Assembly: GCA_903929045.1 (NCBI GenBank)
Contig: CAIYTE010000143.1
Coordinates: 1 to 58,783 of the forward strand
DNA length: 58,783 nt
DNA from: an uncultured Hyphomicrobiales bacterium
GTDB lineage: Bacteria; Pseudomonadota; Alphaproteobacteria; Rhizobiales; Xanthobacteraceae
Direction: 5' to 3'
Each line of letters starts with the position of its first letter. Position 1 is the first letter of the stretch. Under the pieces are notes generated by a model. It worked only from the letters and a program-made list of their open reading frames with translations. It did not search any database and was not told the DNA's origin. This document shows, piece by piece, positions 8,053 to 16,876 of the stretch. A program made the translations under genes and the position numbers.

Positions 8053-9436
8053 CGATACTCTCGGTCATCTTCTTGGCGTCGCCGAGCAGCATCATCGTGT
8101 TGTCGCGGTAGAACAGCGGGTTGTCGATGCCGGCGTAGCCGGACGCCAGCGAGCGCTTGATGAACATCACGGTGCCGGCCTTCCAGACCTGCAGCACGGG
8201 CATGCCGTAGATCGGCGAGGTCTTGTCTTCTTCCGCCGCCGGATTGGTGACGTCATTGGCGCCGATGACGAAGGCGATGTCGGCCTGGGCGAACTCCGAA
8301 TTGATGTCTTCCAGCTCGAACACTTCATCGTAAGGCACGTTGGCCTCGGCGAGCAGCACGTTCATGTGACCGGGCATGCGGCCGGCGACCGGGTGAATGG
8401 CGTATTTGACCTCGACGCCTTCCTTCTTGAGCCGGTCCGCCATTTCGCGCAGCGCGTGCTGCGCCTGCGCCACCGCCATGCCGTAGCCCGGCACGATGAT
8501 GACCTTCTGCGCGTTCTTCATGATGTACGCCGCGTCCTCGGCCGAACCCAGCTTGACCGGGCGCTGCTCCGCAGCCGCGCCGCCCGCAGCGGCGGTTTCG
8601 CCGCCGAAGCCGCCGAGGATGACCGAGACGAACGAGCGGTTCATCGCGTGGCACATGATGTAGGACAGGATCGCGCCCGACGAGCCGACCAGCGCGCCGG
8701 TAATGATCAGGGCCGAGTTGCCCAAGGTGAAGCCGATGCCCGCGGCCGCCCAGCCCGAATAGGAGTTGAGCATCGAGATCACGACCGGCATGTCGGCGCC
8801 ACCGATCGGAATGATCATTAGCACGCCGAGCGCCAGCGCGAGGCCGACGATCAGCCAGAAATCGAGCGCCGATTGCGAGACGTAGAAACCGTAGATGAAG
8901 AACACCAGCGCCAAGGCAATGGCGATGTTGATGATATGACGGCCCGGCAGCATGATCGGCGCACCGCTCATGCGCGCGGACAGCTTGAGGAACGCGATCA
9001 CCGAGCCGGTAAACGTCAAGGCGCCGATGGCCACGCCGAGCGCCATTTCGATCAGGCTGGCCTGGTGGATGTGACCGGCGCTGCCGATATCGAAGGCTTC
9101 CGGCGCGTAGAAGGCGCCGGCAGCGACCAGCACCGCCGCCATACCGACCAGCGAGTGGAAGGCCGCGACCAATTCCGGCATCGAGGTCATCGGCACCTTG
9201 CGCGCGATCACCGCGCCGATGCCGCCGCCGATGGCAATGCCGCCGACAACGAGGATCCAGCCGATCGCGTCGGATGGCGGGTGCGAGGCCAACGTGGTCA
9301 GTACGGCGATCGTCATGCCGATCATGCCGAGCAGGTTGCCCATGCGGCTCGACGCCGGGCTCGACAATCCGCGCAGCGCCTGGATGAACAGGACGCCGGC
9401 GAAGAGATACAGCAGGGCTGCGATATTGGCGTTCAT
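8039..9436 (-). CDS. pntB: NAD(P) transhydrogenase subunit beta
   Basis: PntB forms part of the proton channel (domain II) and the NADP(H)-binding domain III of the proton-translocating transhydrogenase in the inner membrane. The 465-residue protein has many hydrophobic helices through about residue 260. The conserved VPGYGMAVAQAQ nucleotide-binding loop lies near residue 310, with the domain III GANDVTNPAA motif after it. It is the last gene of the coxIV-like/pntAA/pntAB/pntB series, 5 nt after pntAB. Its 3' end overlaps the convergent formyltransferase-like gene. Confidence 0.97.
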   Translation of the reverse strand: MNANIAALLYLFAGVLFIQALRGLSSPASSRMGNLLGMIGMTIAVLTTLASHPPSDAIGWILVVGGIAIGGGIGAVIARKVPMTSMPELVAAFHSLVGMAAVLVAAGAFYAPEAFDIGSAGHIHQASLIEMALGVAIGALTFTGSVIAFLKLSARMSGAPIMLPGRHIINIAIALALVFFIYGFYVSQSALDFWLIVGLALALGVLMIIPIGGADMPVVISMLNSYSGWAAAGIGFTLGNSALIITGALVGSSGAILSYIMCHAMNRSFVSVILGGFGGETAAAGGAAAEQRPVKLGSAEDAAYIMKNAQKVIIVPGYGMAVAQAQHALREMADRLKKEGVEVKYAIHPVAGRMPGHMNVLLAEANVPYDEVFELEDINSEFAQADIAFVIGANDVTNPAAEEDKTSPIYGMPVLQVWKAGTVMFIKRSLASGYAGIDNPLFYRDNTMMLLGDAKKMTESIVKGM

Positions 9437-9441
9437 GGCGC

Positions 9442-9765
9442 TTATTTCTTCTTCTTTTGGTACATCGCGAGCATGCGCGAGGTGACCAGGAAGCCGCCGA
9501 AAATATTGATCGAGGCGAAAATCAGCGCGACAAATCCGAGCGCGCGGGCCCAGATCGGGCCGTCATGGGCGGTGATCAGCGGCACACCGACCGCGAGCAG
9601 CGCGCCGACGACGATCACCGACGAAATCGCATTGGTCACCGACATCAGCGGCGTATGCAGCGCCGGGGTCACCGACCAGACGACGTAGTAGCCGACGAAC
9701 ACCGCCAGCACGAAGATCGAGAGGCGGAAGACGAAGGGATCGACTGCCGTGGCGATGTGGTCCAT
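9442..9765 (-). CDS. pntAB: NAD(P) transhydrogenase subunit alpha part 2 (membrane part)
   Basis: A 107-residue membrane protein with about three hydrophobic helices ([20 protein letters not shown] near the N-terminus, then two more). It corresponds to the C-terminal domain II portion of the alpha subunit, which in alphaproteobacteria is a separate polypeptide. It ends in a lysine tail (QKKKK). It lies between pntAA and pntB on the same strand with small gaps, so the three form the split transhydrogenase. The complex uses proton motive force to reduce NADP+ with NADH. Confidence 0.95.
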   Translation of the reverse strand: MDHIATAVDPFVFRLSIFVLAVFVGYYVVWSVTPALHTPLMSVTNAISSVIVVGALLAVGVPLITAHDGPIWARALGFVALIFASINIFGGFLVTSRMLAMYQKKKK

Positions 9766-9795
9766 GTCGTCGCTCTATCTCTGGCTTTTAAACTC

Positions 9796-10929
9796 TCAGG
9801 CCGCCGTCTTCGGCGTGAACCCCGGATGGATGATGGCGCCGTCGCGTGTCAGCGCGGTGCCCTTGACGATCTCGTCGTCCCAATTGATCGCAATCGTCTT
9901 TTCCTTCTTGTCGATCAAAGTGTCGACGAAGGTCAGCAAATTCTTGGCGTAAAGCGCGGAGGCCGAAGCCGCGAGCCGGCCCGCGACGTTGAGATGGCCG
10001 ACAATCTTGGCCGGCCCGGCCTGCACCACCTGCCCCGCAACCGCGCCTTCGACATTGCCGCCGCGCTCGACGGCGAGATCGATGATGACAGAGCCGGGCC
10101 GCATCGAGGCCACCATCGCCGCCGTGATCAACCGCGGTGCCGGACGGCCCGGGATCAGCGCGGTGGTGATGACGATGTCCTGCTTTTTGATGTGCTCGGC
10201 AGTGAGCGCGGCCTGCTTGGCCTGATATTCGGCTGACATCGGCTTGGCGTAGCCGCCGGCGGTCTGCGCGTTCTTGAACTCTTCGTCTTCGACGGCGAGG
10301 AACTTGGCGCCGAGACTTTCGACCTGCTCCTTGGTTGCCGGACGCACGTCGGTCGCGGTGACGACGGCGCCGAGACGCCGCGCGGTGGCAATCGCCTGCA
10401 GACCGGCAACGCCGACACCCATGACGAAGACTTTCGCCGCCGGCACGGTGCCGGCCGCGGTCATCATCATCGGCAGCGCGCGGCCGTATTCGGCGGCGCC
10501 GTCGATCACGGCACGATAGCCCGCGAGATTGGCCTGGCTCGACAGCACGTCCATGGACTGCGCGCGCGTGATGCGCGGCATCAGTTCCATCGCGAAAGCG
10601 ATCAGACCGGCATCGGCCATCTGCTTGAGCGCGGCCTCATTGCCGTAGGGATCCATGATGGCAACGACCAGGGCACCCTTCTTGTAAGTGGAGAACTCGT
10701 TCGGAGCCGGGCGCCGCACCTTCAGGACAATGTCGGCGTCCCGGGTAACATCGTCACCGACGGTCGCGCCGGCGGCTTCGTAGTCGGCGTCCGGAATGCC
10801 CGAGGCCAGACCGGCGCCGCGGGCGACCGCGACGTCGGCGCCGAGCGCCTTGAATTTCTTGACGGTCTCAGGCGTGGCGGCGACACGGGGTTCGCCGGCA
10901 TCGGCCTCACGCGCCACGGCAACTCGCAT
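9796..10929 (-). CDS. pntAA: NAD(P) transhydrogenase subunit alpha part 1 (NAD-binding)
   Basis: The soluble NAD(H)-binding domain I of transhydrogenase, 377 residues, related to alanine dehydrogenase. Visible landmarks are the N-terminal READAGEPRVAATPETV, the central RAQSMDVLSSQANLAGYRAV, and the Rossmann loop VMGVGVAGLQAIATARRLGA near residue 170. It acts at the cytoplasmic face with PntAB and PntB, encoded directly downstream. The start at 10929 follows the short oxidase subunit IV gene by about 30 nt. Confidence 0.97.
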   Translation of the reverse strand: MRVAVAREADAGEPRVAATPETVKKFKALGADVAVARGAGLASGIPDADYEAAGATVGDDVTRDADIVLKVRRPAPNEFSTYKKGALVVAIMDPYGNEAALKQMADAGLIAFAMELMPRITRAQSMDVLSSQANLAGYRAVIDGAAEYGRALPMMMTAAGTVPAAKVFVMGVGVAGLQAIATARRLGAVVTATDVRPATKEQVESLGAKFLAVEDEEFKNAQTAGGYAKPMSAEYQAKQAALTAEHIKKQDIVITTALIPGRPAPRLITAAMVASMRPGSVIIDLAVERGGNVEGAVAGQVVQAGPAKIVGHLNVAGRLAASASALYAKNLLTFVDTLIDKKEKTIAINWDDEIVKGTALTRDGAIIHPGFTPKTAA

Positions 10930-10959
10930 TCGCGTACCCCGTTACGCCAGATGAAAAGA

Positions 10960-11259
10960 CTAGTGCGCCGACAAAGCGGTGAAGGCGAAGATTCCGAAGC
11001 AGAGCACGAAAGCAATGTAGCTCGAGGTCTTGCTGCCGGTGACCAGACCCGGAATCAGGCCCACCACCGCGATGATGAAGACCAGCAGAGCCGTGAACCA
11101 GTGGCCCAGCACGCCGCCCGTGGCCAGACCGATCACCAGATTGATGACGTGAATGGTGCCGACAAAGGCGAATTTTACGAAGGTGTCGTAGGTCTGCTCA
11201 TGCGCCGGATAGTCGTTTCCAGCGGCGGTGGCGTATTCGACGGTGCCGTGATCGGCCAT
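10960..11259 (-). CDS. aa3-type cytochrome c oxidase subunit IV-like protein
   Basis: A 99-residue protein matching the small bacterial aa3 oxidase subunit IV family. A short hydrophilic N-terminus with PAHEQTYDTFVKF (the conserved HE-TY-F element) precedes three hydrophobic segments between about residues 28 and 97. The start at 11259 gives MADHGTVEYA. An upstream in-frame start at 11310 adds unrelated residues. It lies immediately upstream of pntAA on the same strand, an arrangement I associate with related alphaproteobacteria. Whether it works with the oxidase or with the transhydrogenase is not shown by sequence. Confidence 0.82.
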   Translation of the reverse strand: MADHGTVEYATAAGNDYPAHEQTYDTFVKFAFVGTIHVINLVIGLATGGVLGHWFTALLVFIIAVVGLIPGLVTGSKTSSYIAFVLCFGIFAFTALSAH

Positions 11260-11420
11260 GGGGGAAGCTCTCCGAAGGGTCTTAACCGGGCGGCACGTGA
11301 GGTAGCGCACTTGGGGCGGAAGGGCAACGGTTGCCGCAGCCTGTGCACGCTTTGACGCGGTTTTCGGGGTGTCGAAATACGCGAGGGCAGCCTAGACTTC
11401 CCACGATGCGGGCGGGACGA

Positions 11421-12280
11421 ATGGATACATCCGGCAAGCGCACCGAATGGCAGGCTTTGGACGCCGTGGCCGCGGGAAACCGCCGCTGGTGGAACGGCCA
11501 CACCATGTCCTACGACTGGAACGACACCGTGCCGGGGGAGAAATTTTCTCCCGGCTGGTACGACGAGATTGACCGCCGTTTCATCGAGGCCGCCGGGCTG
11601 TTCGCGCACGACCGCGTCCCCTTCGACCGAATCATTCCCTTCGAGACGCTTCGGACCGCGCCGTCCTCGAGATCGGCTGCGGCATGGGTCTGCACAGCGA
11701 ATTGATGGCCAAAGCCGGCGCGCACGTGACCGCCGTCGATGTGTCCGACACCTCGGTCGAGGCAACGCGGCGGCGGGCCGCGCTCAAAGGCCTCGCCATC
11801 GATGTACGGCAGGGCGACGCGGCGGCGATGGACTTCGCGGATGAAAGTTTCGATTTCGTCTGGTCGTGGGGCGTCATCCATCACGCCGCTCACACCGGAC
11901 GCATCGTGCGGCAGATCCATCGCGTACTCAAACCCGGCGGCCAGGCCCGCGTCATGGTCTACAATCTCGAAGGCGCGCCGGCCTATGTGACCTTTGTGCG
12001 CAAGCACTTGCTCGGCTTCTGGCGCGGCCGGTCGCTCGACCGCGCGCTGTGGGCCGACACCGACGGCTTCAGCGCGCGCTACTACACGCGCGATACACTC
12101 GCCGACCTGTTCAATACGTTTTTCGAGAGAACATCCGTCGACGTCTACGGACAGGAAGCCGACGCCATTCCCCTGCCCCGCCATCTGCGCGCGCTGGTGC
12201 GGCCCTTGTTCTCTAACGACTATCTCAGGCGCAAAGTCCGCGAGCGCGGCGGATTTCTCTTCATCACCGCCGGCAAATAA
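11421..12280 (+). pseudogene. Class I SAM-dependent methyltransferase, frameshifted
   Basis: Two reading frames make one methyltransferase. Frame one starts at 11421 (MDTSGKRTEWQALD) and reads to FDRIIPFETL. The continuation, DRAVLEIGCGMGLHSELMAK with the SAM-binding glycine motif, lies in the +1 frame from about 11654. The break falls at 11652-11654, where one missing base in CGGAC would restore an unbroken protein of about 286 residues. Downstream motifs are intact: GDAAAMDFADESFDFVWSWG, then RVLKPGGQARVM. It is either a real -1 frameshift or a sequencing error. The stop is adjacent to the convergent ABC1 kinase stop. Confidence 0.85.
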
Positions 12281-13633
12281 TCAGAGACCGGCAATGGCGA
12301 GCGCTTGCCGCTGACGTTCGGCGACCGTGTCGGTCGAGAAATTCTCGATCGCTTCATTGAACAAGGCGTAGAAATTCAATTCCGCATTGAGATGCAGGAA
12401 CACCGCGCCGAGACCGATGGCGGCCCGGTCCATGAAGACGAATTCGCGCGGCACCGTCACCGGGCCCTGCTTCTTCAAGGCCTGATGCACCTGGAACGCT
12501 TCCTTGCGGCCGTATTGCGAGGGCTTCACGCCATCGGCAATGGTGCGCACGCGGTCATCGAGCAGTGGGCCGTAGATGAAGCGCGCCCAGATATTGAGCG
12601 AGTCGATCAGTTCGCGTGTCAGCCGCTTGAAGCCCCAGGTTTCGTAGGCCTTCACCACGCGGTCGTTATCGCCATCGCGCAGGCCGCTGTAGAGATCGAC
12701 CACCCCGCCGACGAAGCTGGGTGGGAAAATACGGATGCAACCGTAGTCGAGCAGATTGATGCCCGCAGGCTGACCGCCGTCTTCGAACACCGAATAATTG
12801 CCGAGATGCGGATCGCCGTGAATGATGCCGAAGCGGCTGAAGGGAAACCACCACGCCGTGAACATGGCCGTCGCGAGCCGATTGCGCACCTCAAGCGACG
12901 CTTCCTTGTGCGCCAGCAGTTTGGTGCCGTTCATCCACTCCATTGTCAGCAGGCGGCCGGTCGATAATTCCGGATAGATTTTCGGCACGCGGATCGCCGG
13001 CTTGTCCGTCAGCACATGACGATAGAGCGCGACATGTTTGGCCTCGTGCGCATAGTCGAGTTCCTCGCGCAGCCGCGCGCCGATCTCGACCGCGATTTCG
13101 GTCGCGTCGATCGCTGGATCGAAACGCTTGCGGATCGACATCAGCAATTGAAGCTGGTTGAGGTCCGCTTCGACCGCCGACTGCATGTCGGGATATTGCA
13201 GCTTGCAGGCCAGTGCTTCGCCGCTCAAGGCCGTGGCGCGATGCACCTGACCGAGCGAAGCCGCCGCGGCGGGATGATGCTCAAAACTGGAGAATTTGCT
13301 CTGCCATTCGGATCCGAGTTCCGCGTTCATGCGGCGCTTGACGAAGGCCCAGCCCATCGGCGGTGCCTGACTTTGCAGCTTCATCAATTCGTTGGCGTAT
13401 TCCGCCGGCACCGCATCGGGAATGGTGGCGAGCAGTTGCGCCACCTTCATGATCGGGCCCTTCAGGCCCCCCAGCGCAGAGGCCAGCGCCAGCGCGTTAC
13501 CGGCGCGGTCATCCGGCTTGCTGCCTAAAAGCCGTTGCCCCGCCATGCGCGCCGCGACGCCACCGACCTTGGTACCGACATTGGCGTAACGCCGGGCGCG
13601 GGCGGTAAAGCGGTTCTTTTCGTTATCGGCCAT
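12281..13633 (-). CDS. ABC1/UbiB family atypical kinase
   Basis: The 450-residue protein belongs to the ABC1/AarF/UbiB protein-kinase-like family, implicated in ubiquinone biosynthesis or lipid-linked quinone handling. It has the N-terminal GPIMKVAQLLATIPDAVP, equivalent to the KxGQ helix although here reading K-V-A-Q. The Ala-rich loop AAAASLGQVHRA replaces the normal P-loop, followed by the invariant Lys in LACKLQYP. The catalytic GIIHGDPHLGNY and metal-binding NLLDYGC segments are present. No flanking ubi gene is seen. The substitution in the KxGQ motif is worth noting. Confidence 0.9.
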   Translation of the reverse strand: MADNEKNRFTARARRYANVGTKVGGVAARMAGQRLLGSKPDDRAGNALALASALGGLKGPIMKVAQLLATIPDAVPAEYANELMKLQSQAPPMGWAFVKRRMNAELGSEWQSKFSSFEHHPAAAASLGQVHRATALSGEALACKLQYPDMQSAVEADLNQLQLLMSIRKRFDPAIDATEIAVEIGARLREELDYAHEAKHVALYRHVLTDKPAIRVPKIYPELSTGRLLTMEWMNGTKLLAHKEASLEVRNRLATAMFTAWWFPFSRFGIIHGDPHLGNYSVFEDGGQPAGINLLDYGCIRIFPPSFVGGVVDLYSGLRDGDNDRVVKAYETWGFKRLTRELIDSLNIWARFIYGPLLDDRVRTIADGVKPSQYGRKEAFQVHQALKKQGPVTVPREFVFMDRAAIGLGAVFLHLNAELNFYALFNEAIENFSTDTVAERQRQALAIAGL

Positions 13634-13737
13634 CGAGGTCCTTGGAAGATTTCGCCAGGACTCCTAACATAGGCGCTGGAAACGCCCGTGCCATAGAAGG
13701 CATGCAATTGCGGCGTCCAAAGAGGGAGAAAAACACA

Positions 13738-14598
13738 ATGTGCGATCAAGATCATTTTGATGACGACGTTGCCGAATTCGAAAAACGCGGAATGGTCACG
13801 CGCCGCCAGTTCGGCGCCTTCGTCGCCGCCGGCGTCTGCATGACGCTGCCGGAAGTCGCCAACGCCGTCACGGTCAAGGAATCGGAAGTATCCATCAAGA
13901 CGCCGGACGGCACCTGCGACGCCTACTTCGTCCATCCGGCGAGCGGCACCGCGCCGGGCGTGCTGATGTGGCCCGACGTGTTCGGCCTGCGCCCCGCCTC
14001 GAAGCAGATGGCCAAGCGGCTCGCCGAGTCGGGCTATTCGGTGCTCGTCGTCAATCCGTTCTATCGCGTCAAGAAAGCGCCGACCGCCGAAAAAGGCGGC
14101 GCGACGCCGCTCGACGACGTCAGGCCGCTCATGGCGGCGCTGAACGAGACGACGCACATGACCGACGCGAAAGCGTTCGTCGCCTGGCTCGACACGCAGA
14201 CGCCGGTGGCGAAGAACAAGAAGATCGGCACGCAGGGCTATTGCATGGGCGGGCCGATGGCGTTCCGCACCGCCGTGGCCATGCCCGATCGCGTCGGCGC
14301 TGTCGCCTCGTTCCATGGCGCGGCGCTGGTCACCCCCCAACCCAACAGCCCGCATCTGCAAGGCCCGAAGACCAAGGCGCAGTTCCTCATCGCCATCGCG
14401 ATGAACGACGACGAACGCGCGCCGACCGACAAGACCGCCCTCAAGGATTCGTTTGCGAAGGACAACCGTCCGGCGGAGATCGAGTTCTATAAGGGCGCGC
14501 ACGGTTGGTGCCCGCCGGATACGCCCGTCTACAATCAGCCGGAAGCGGACCGCGCCTGGACGCGCCTGCTGGCGCTGTACGGCAAGGCCCTCGCCTAA
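13738..14598 (+). CDS. Dienelactone hydrolase family protein
   Basis: A 286-residue alpha/beta hydrolase of the dienelactone hydrolase family. The nucleophile is Cys in the elbow GYCMGG (about residue 165), and the catalytic His is probably in GAHGWCPP near 260. Before the hydrolase domain lies VTRRQFGAFVAAGVC, a twin-arginine-like stretch about 20 residues in, which suggests Tat export or a leader remnant. The start at 13738 (MCDQDHFDDD) has AGAGGGAG 9 nt upstream. The substrate is unknown. A perfect 12-bp terminator follows. Confidence 0.9.
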   Translation: MCDQDHFDDDVAEFEKRGMVTRRQFGAFVAAGVCMTLPEVANAVTVKESEVSIKTPDGTCDAYFVHPASGTAPGVLMWPDVFGLRPASKQMAKRLAESGYSVLVVNPFYRVKKAPTAEKGGATPLDDVRPLMAALNETTHMTDAKAFVAWLDTQTPVAKNKKIGTQGYCMGGPMAFRTAVAMPDRVGAVASFHGAALVTPQPNSPHLQGPKTKAQFLIAIAMNDDERAPTDKTALKDSFAKDNRPAEIEFYKGAHGWCPPDTPVYNQPEADRAWTRLLALYGKALA

Positions 14599-14606
14599 AA
14601 CACCAT

Positions 14607-14650
14607 GCCGTCAGGGCCGTCGCAGACGACAGGCCCTGACGGCACTTTTC
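14607..14650 (+). terminator. Rho-independent terminator after the dienelactone hydrolase gene
   Basis: GCCGTCAGGGCC (14607-14618) pairs perfectly with GGCCCTGACGGC (14632-14643) around a 13-nt loop and is followed by ACTTTTCTCTTT. It starts 8 nt after the stop codon. Confidence 0.88.
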
Positions 14651-14714
14651 TCTTTGCGCGCTGTGAACCGGACGCGGACTTCGTGCTACCAATCATTTGG
14701 GTACGGAGGGCGTC

Positions 14715-15212
14715 ATGATCACTCGGAAATTCATCTTGGCTGCATTGGCCGCGGCCGTCTCGATCGCCGCATGCGGCACGGCATCCGCCGCCGTTTGGGA
14801 ATGGCGCTGCCAGGGCAAGGTCGGCGATCAGCAGTTGATCTTCAACCGGGATTCGATGGCGATCATCGACGGTGAGACAAAGCTCGGCGATATCGCGAAG
14901 AACGAGGCCAAGATCACCACCGCGCTCGAGGAAGCCGGCACCAATTACGACCCCGGCGACGCCAATGAGGGTCTGGCGCCGACGCTCGAATTCACCAGCC
15001 ATGACGACCAGAAACACAAGGTCGTGCTGACCGAGAAATCGTCGGTCCGTGTTTCGCATCGCGCCCGGACTGTCGCCTGCCGCGATGAGACCACCGATAT
15101 CTCCCGCAAGGTGTACAGCTTTCAGCGCGACAGCGAAGCGCCGCGCGAAATCACCCTGCAGTGTCTCAATTATCAGCTCTCGACAAAGGGCGGCCGCAAA
15201 GGCTGCAACTAG
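14715..15212 (+). CDS. Hypothetical exported protein, possible lipoprotein
   Basis: A 165-residue protein with a clear signal sequence: basic MITRKF, a hydrophobic core, then SIAACGTASAA. IAAC fits a lipobox, while ASA|A would suit signal peptidase I, so it is either a lipoprotein or soluble in the periplasm. The mature part is hydrophilic with several Cys (WRCQGK, VACRDE, LQCLNY, KGCN at the end) that could form disulfides. I recognise no domain. The start at 14715 follows GGAGGG. Function unknown. Confidence 0.75.
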   Translation: MITRKFILAALAAAVSIAACGTASAAVWEWRCQGKVGDQQLIFNRDSMAIIDGETKLGDIAKNEAKITTALEEAGTNYDPGDANEGLAPTLEFTSHDDQKHKVVLTEKSSVRVSHRARTVACRDETTDISRKVYSFQRDSEAPREITLQCLNYQLSTKGGRKGCN

Positions 15213-15223
15213 CGCGGCTGCGA

Positions 15224-16132
15224 TTAAGCCGCACTGCCCTGCTTGAAGGCGCGGTCGAGCGCCGCGCAGCTTTCCCGCACCTCGGCCGCCGAGGCCGGCT
15301 CGCCACCGGCGGCGCGTACAAGCGTTGCAGCTTCTTCCACCAGCGCGACGTTGCTCTCGCGAATGCCCAAGGGCCGGTCCTCGAGACCGACGCGGATATG
15401 GCCGCCGCGTTCGATGGCCGGCGCGATCAACGGCCGGATGTCGAGGCCGAGCCCCGCCACCATCCACGGCGCACCAGGCGCGGCCTCGCTCAGGAGAGCG
15501 AGATGCGCGTCGAGAAACACCGGCTTCGGCGGAAAACCGAAGGCGAACTGATCAGAAAACATGAAGCGATAGATCGGCGCCGGCAGGCCGCGATGCGCCG
15601 AGGCGAGCGCGGCGCCAGCGCGAGTGAAGCCCGGCTCGTAGATGGCGTAGCTCGGCCGCACATCGTATTCGGCGCAGATACGCAGGCCTTCGATGATATG
15701 CGCGTCCGGATTCTGATAGACGAAACCCAGCTCCTTGCGCTTGAGCTCATCAAGCCGCGCGATGTTGGCCGAGCCGGGATCGACCACCGCCCATTCGACG
15801 AGACCGCGCTTGGCCAGTTCTTCGAGATGCGCGTAGCGCTCGCGCGCACTGGTCAGCGCGCCGGCAAAGCCGGAACCGGCAATCGGGATCGTCGGATAGA
15901 CAATGGCATCGCATTGCGCGCGGATGCCTTCGATGACGCGGGCATAGGTCTGCCAGTCGTCACGCTGGCGGCCGGTGTTGTCGTCATAGGCATGCAGATG
16001 GACGATCGCCGCGCCGGCTTTCGCCGACGCAATGCCATCGGCGACAATCGCCTCGACCGATACCGGAATCGTCGGCTGCCGCTCGCGGCCCCAGGGCCCG
16101 TTCAACGCCACTTCGATCCAGACTTTGGGCAT
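15224..16132 (-). CDS. BKACE family (DUF849) beta-keto acid cleavage enzyme
   Basis: The 302-residue protein matches the BKACE family, Zn-dependent TIM-barrel enzymes that cleave beta-keto acids with acetyl-CoA to acetoacetate and a CoA thioester (the Kce-type reaction). N-terminal EVALNGPWGRE and the metal-binding HLHAYDDNTGR (about 46-56) are visible, as is a C-terminal HIRVGLEDRPLG element near 242 that is typical of the family. Family members differ widely in substrate, so specificity is not assigned. Neighbours are an exported hypothetical gene and a toxin-antitoxin pair, giving no pathway clue. Confidence 0.88.
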   Translation of the reverse strand: MPKVWIEVALNGPWGRERQPTIPVSVEAIVADGIASAKAGAAIVHLHAYDDNTGRQRDDWQTYARVIEGIRAQCDAIVYPTIPIAGSGFAGALTSARERYAHLEELAKRGLVEWAVVDPGSANIARLDELKRKELGFVYQNPDAHIIEGLRICAEYDVRPSYAIYEPGFTRAGAALASAHRGLPAPIYRFMFSDQFAFGFPPKPVFLDAHLALLSEAAPGAPWMVAGLGLDIRPLIAPAIERGGHIRVGLEDRPLGIRESNVALVEEAATLVRAAGGEPASAAEVRESCAALDRAFKQGSAA

Positions 16133-16137
16133 GCGAC

Positions 16138-16524
16138 TTAAGCCTTCGGCCAGTTGTCCCTGATCCAGCGTGTCAGGCTTTCCTCGCTCACTTCGCCCGC
16201 GGCGAGAGACAGGATCATTGAAGCCGCTTCCGCCTCCGGCACCACAAAATCGACGCCGTTTATGCCGAGAAAAGTATAGATGGCCAGCAGCGAATTGCGC
16301 TTATTGCCGTCAACGAACGGATGATTTTTGGCGATGCCAAAGCCATATGCGGCGGCAAGTTCAGGCAACTCGGCGTTTTCGTAAGCCCATTTATTGCGCG
16401 GACGATCAAGGGCTGACTCGAGCATGCCGCTGTCGCGAATACCGGATGGACCGCCGTGAATGGCAAGCTGCTCATCATGGATAGCGACGATGATCGTAGC
16501 AGTCAGCCATTCAGGCTCTGTCAT
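16138..16524 (-). CDS. Doc-type death-on-curing toxin (Fic fold)
   Basis: A 128-residue Doc toxin. The Fic motif HPFVDGNKR is at residues 68-76, with the catalytic His68 and the NKR anchor. P1 Doc uses this site to phosphorylate EF-Tu and stop translation. Early residues VAIHDEQLAIHGG and GIRDSGMLESALDRP are standard for the family. It overlaps the upstream AbrB-type antitoxin gene by 4 bp (16521-16524), so the pair is translationally coupled. All expected catalytic residues are present. Confidence 0.93.
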   Translation of the reverse strand: MTEPEWLTATIIVAIHDEQLAIHGGPSGIRDSGMLESALDRPRNKWAYENAELPELAAAYGFGIAKNHPFVDGNKRNSLLAIYTFLGINGVDFVVPEAEAASMILSLAAGEVSEESLTRWIRDNWPKA

Positions 16525-16793
16525 TTGGCGAGTTCAGAGAGCGCGTTGCGATAAATCTTCATACCGCGCCGCGCGACTTCCATGGCCTTGTCGAACTTGG
16601 GATCGTATGGCGTAAAGCGAATGCCGCCTTCAGGGGTCATTGTGGCGTAAAAACTGTCGCCGACACTGAGATTGAGCCGCGCCATGATTTCTTTCGGCAA
16701 GATCATGCCGGTGGAATTGCCGACCTTCTTGAGTTGAACGACCCCAACCGGAGTGCCGCGCGGATCCGCTTCTATTTTCTTTTCAATCGACAT
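16521..16793 (-). CDS. AbrB/MazE-type antitoxin
   Basis: A 90-residue protein with a SpoVT-AbrB DNA-binding fold: VVQLKKVGNSTGMILPKEIM near residues 17-36 is the signature swapped-hairpin segment. The acidic/helical C-terminus probably wraps the Doc toxin encoded immediately downstream with a 4-bp overlap. As in other toxin-antitoxin systems it is expected to autorepress. A 17-bp inverted repeat surrounds the promoter 15 nt upstream of the start. Doc toxins are more often paired with Phd, so an AbrB-type partner is a less common variant. Confidence 0.92.
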   Translation of the reverse strand: MSIEKKIEADPRGTPVGVVQLKKVGNSTGMILPKEIMARLNLSVGDSFYATMTPEGGIRFTPYDPKFDKAMEVARRGMKIYRNALSELAK

Positions 16794-16807
16794 GGCAGCG
16801 CTCCGAT

Positions 16808-16852
16808 ACGTTGTACATTTTGTATAACATAGTTTTACAAAACGTACAACGT
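16808..16852 (-). promoter_or_regulatory. Promoter/operator of the antitoxin-toxin operon
   Basis: A near-perfect inverted repeat: a 17-bp left arm (16808-16824) and right arm (16836-16852), with one mismatch and an 11-bp spacer. On the minus strand the same stretch contains -35 TTGTAC (16844-16849), a 17-bp spacer and -10 TATACA (16821-16826). The operator therefore covers the whole core promoter, as expected for autorepression by the antitoxin complex. Repression itself is inference. Confidence 0.8.
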
Positions 16853-16876
16853 ACGTATCTTATTGGAAACAATAAT

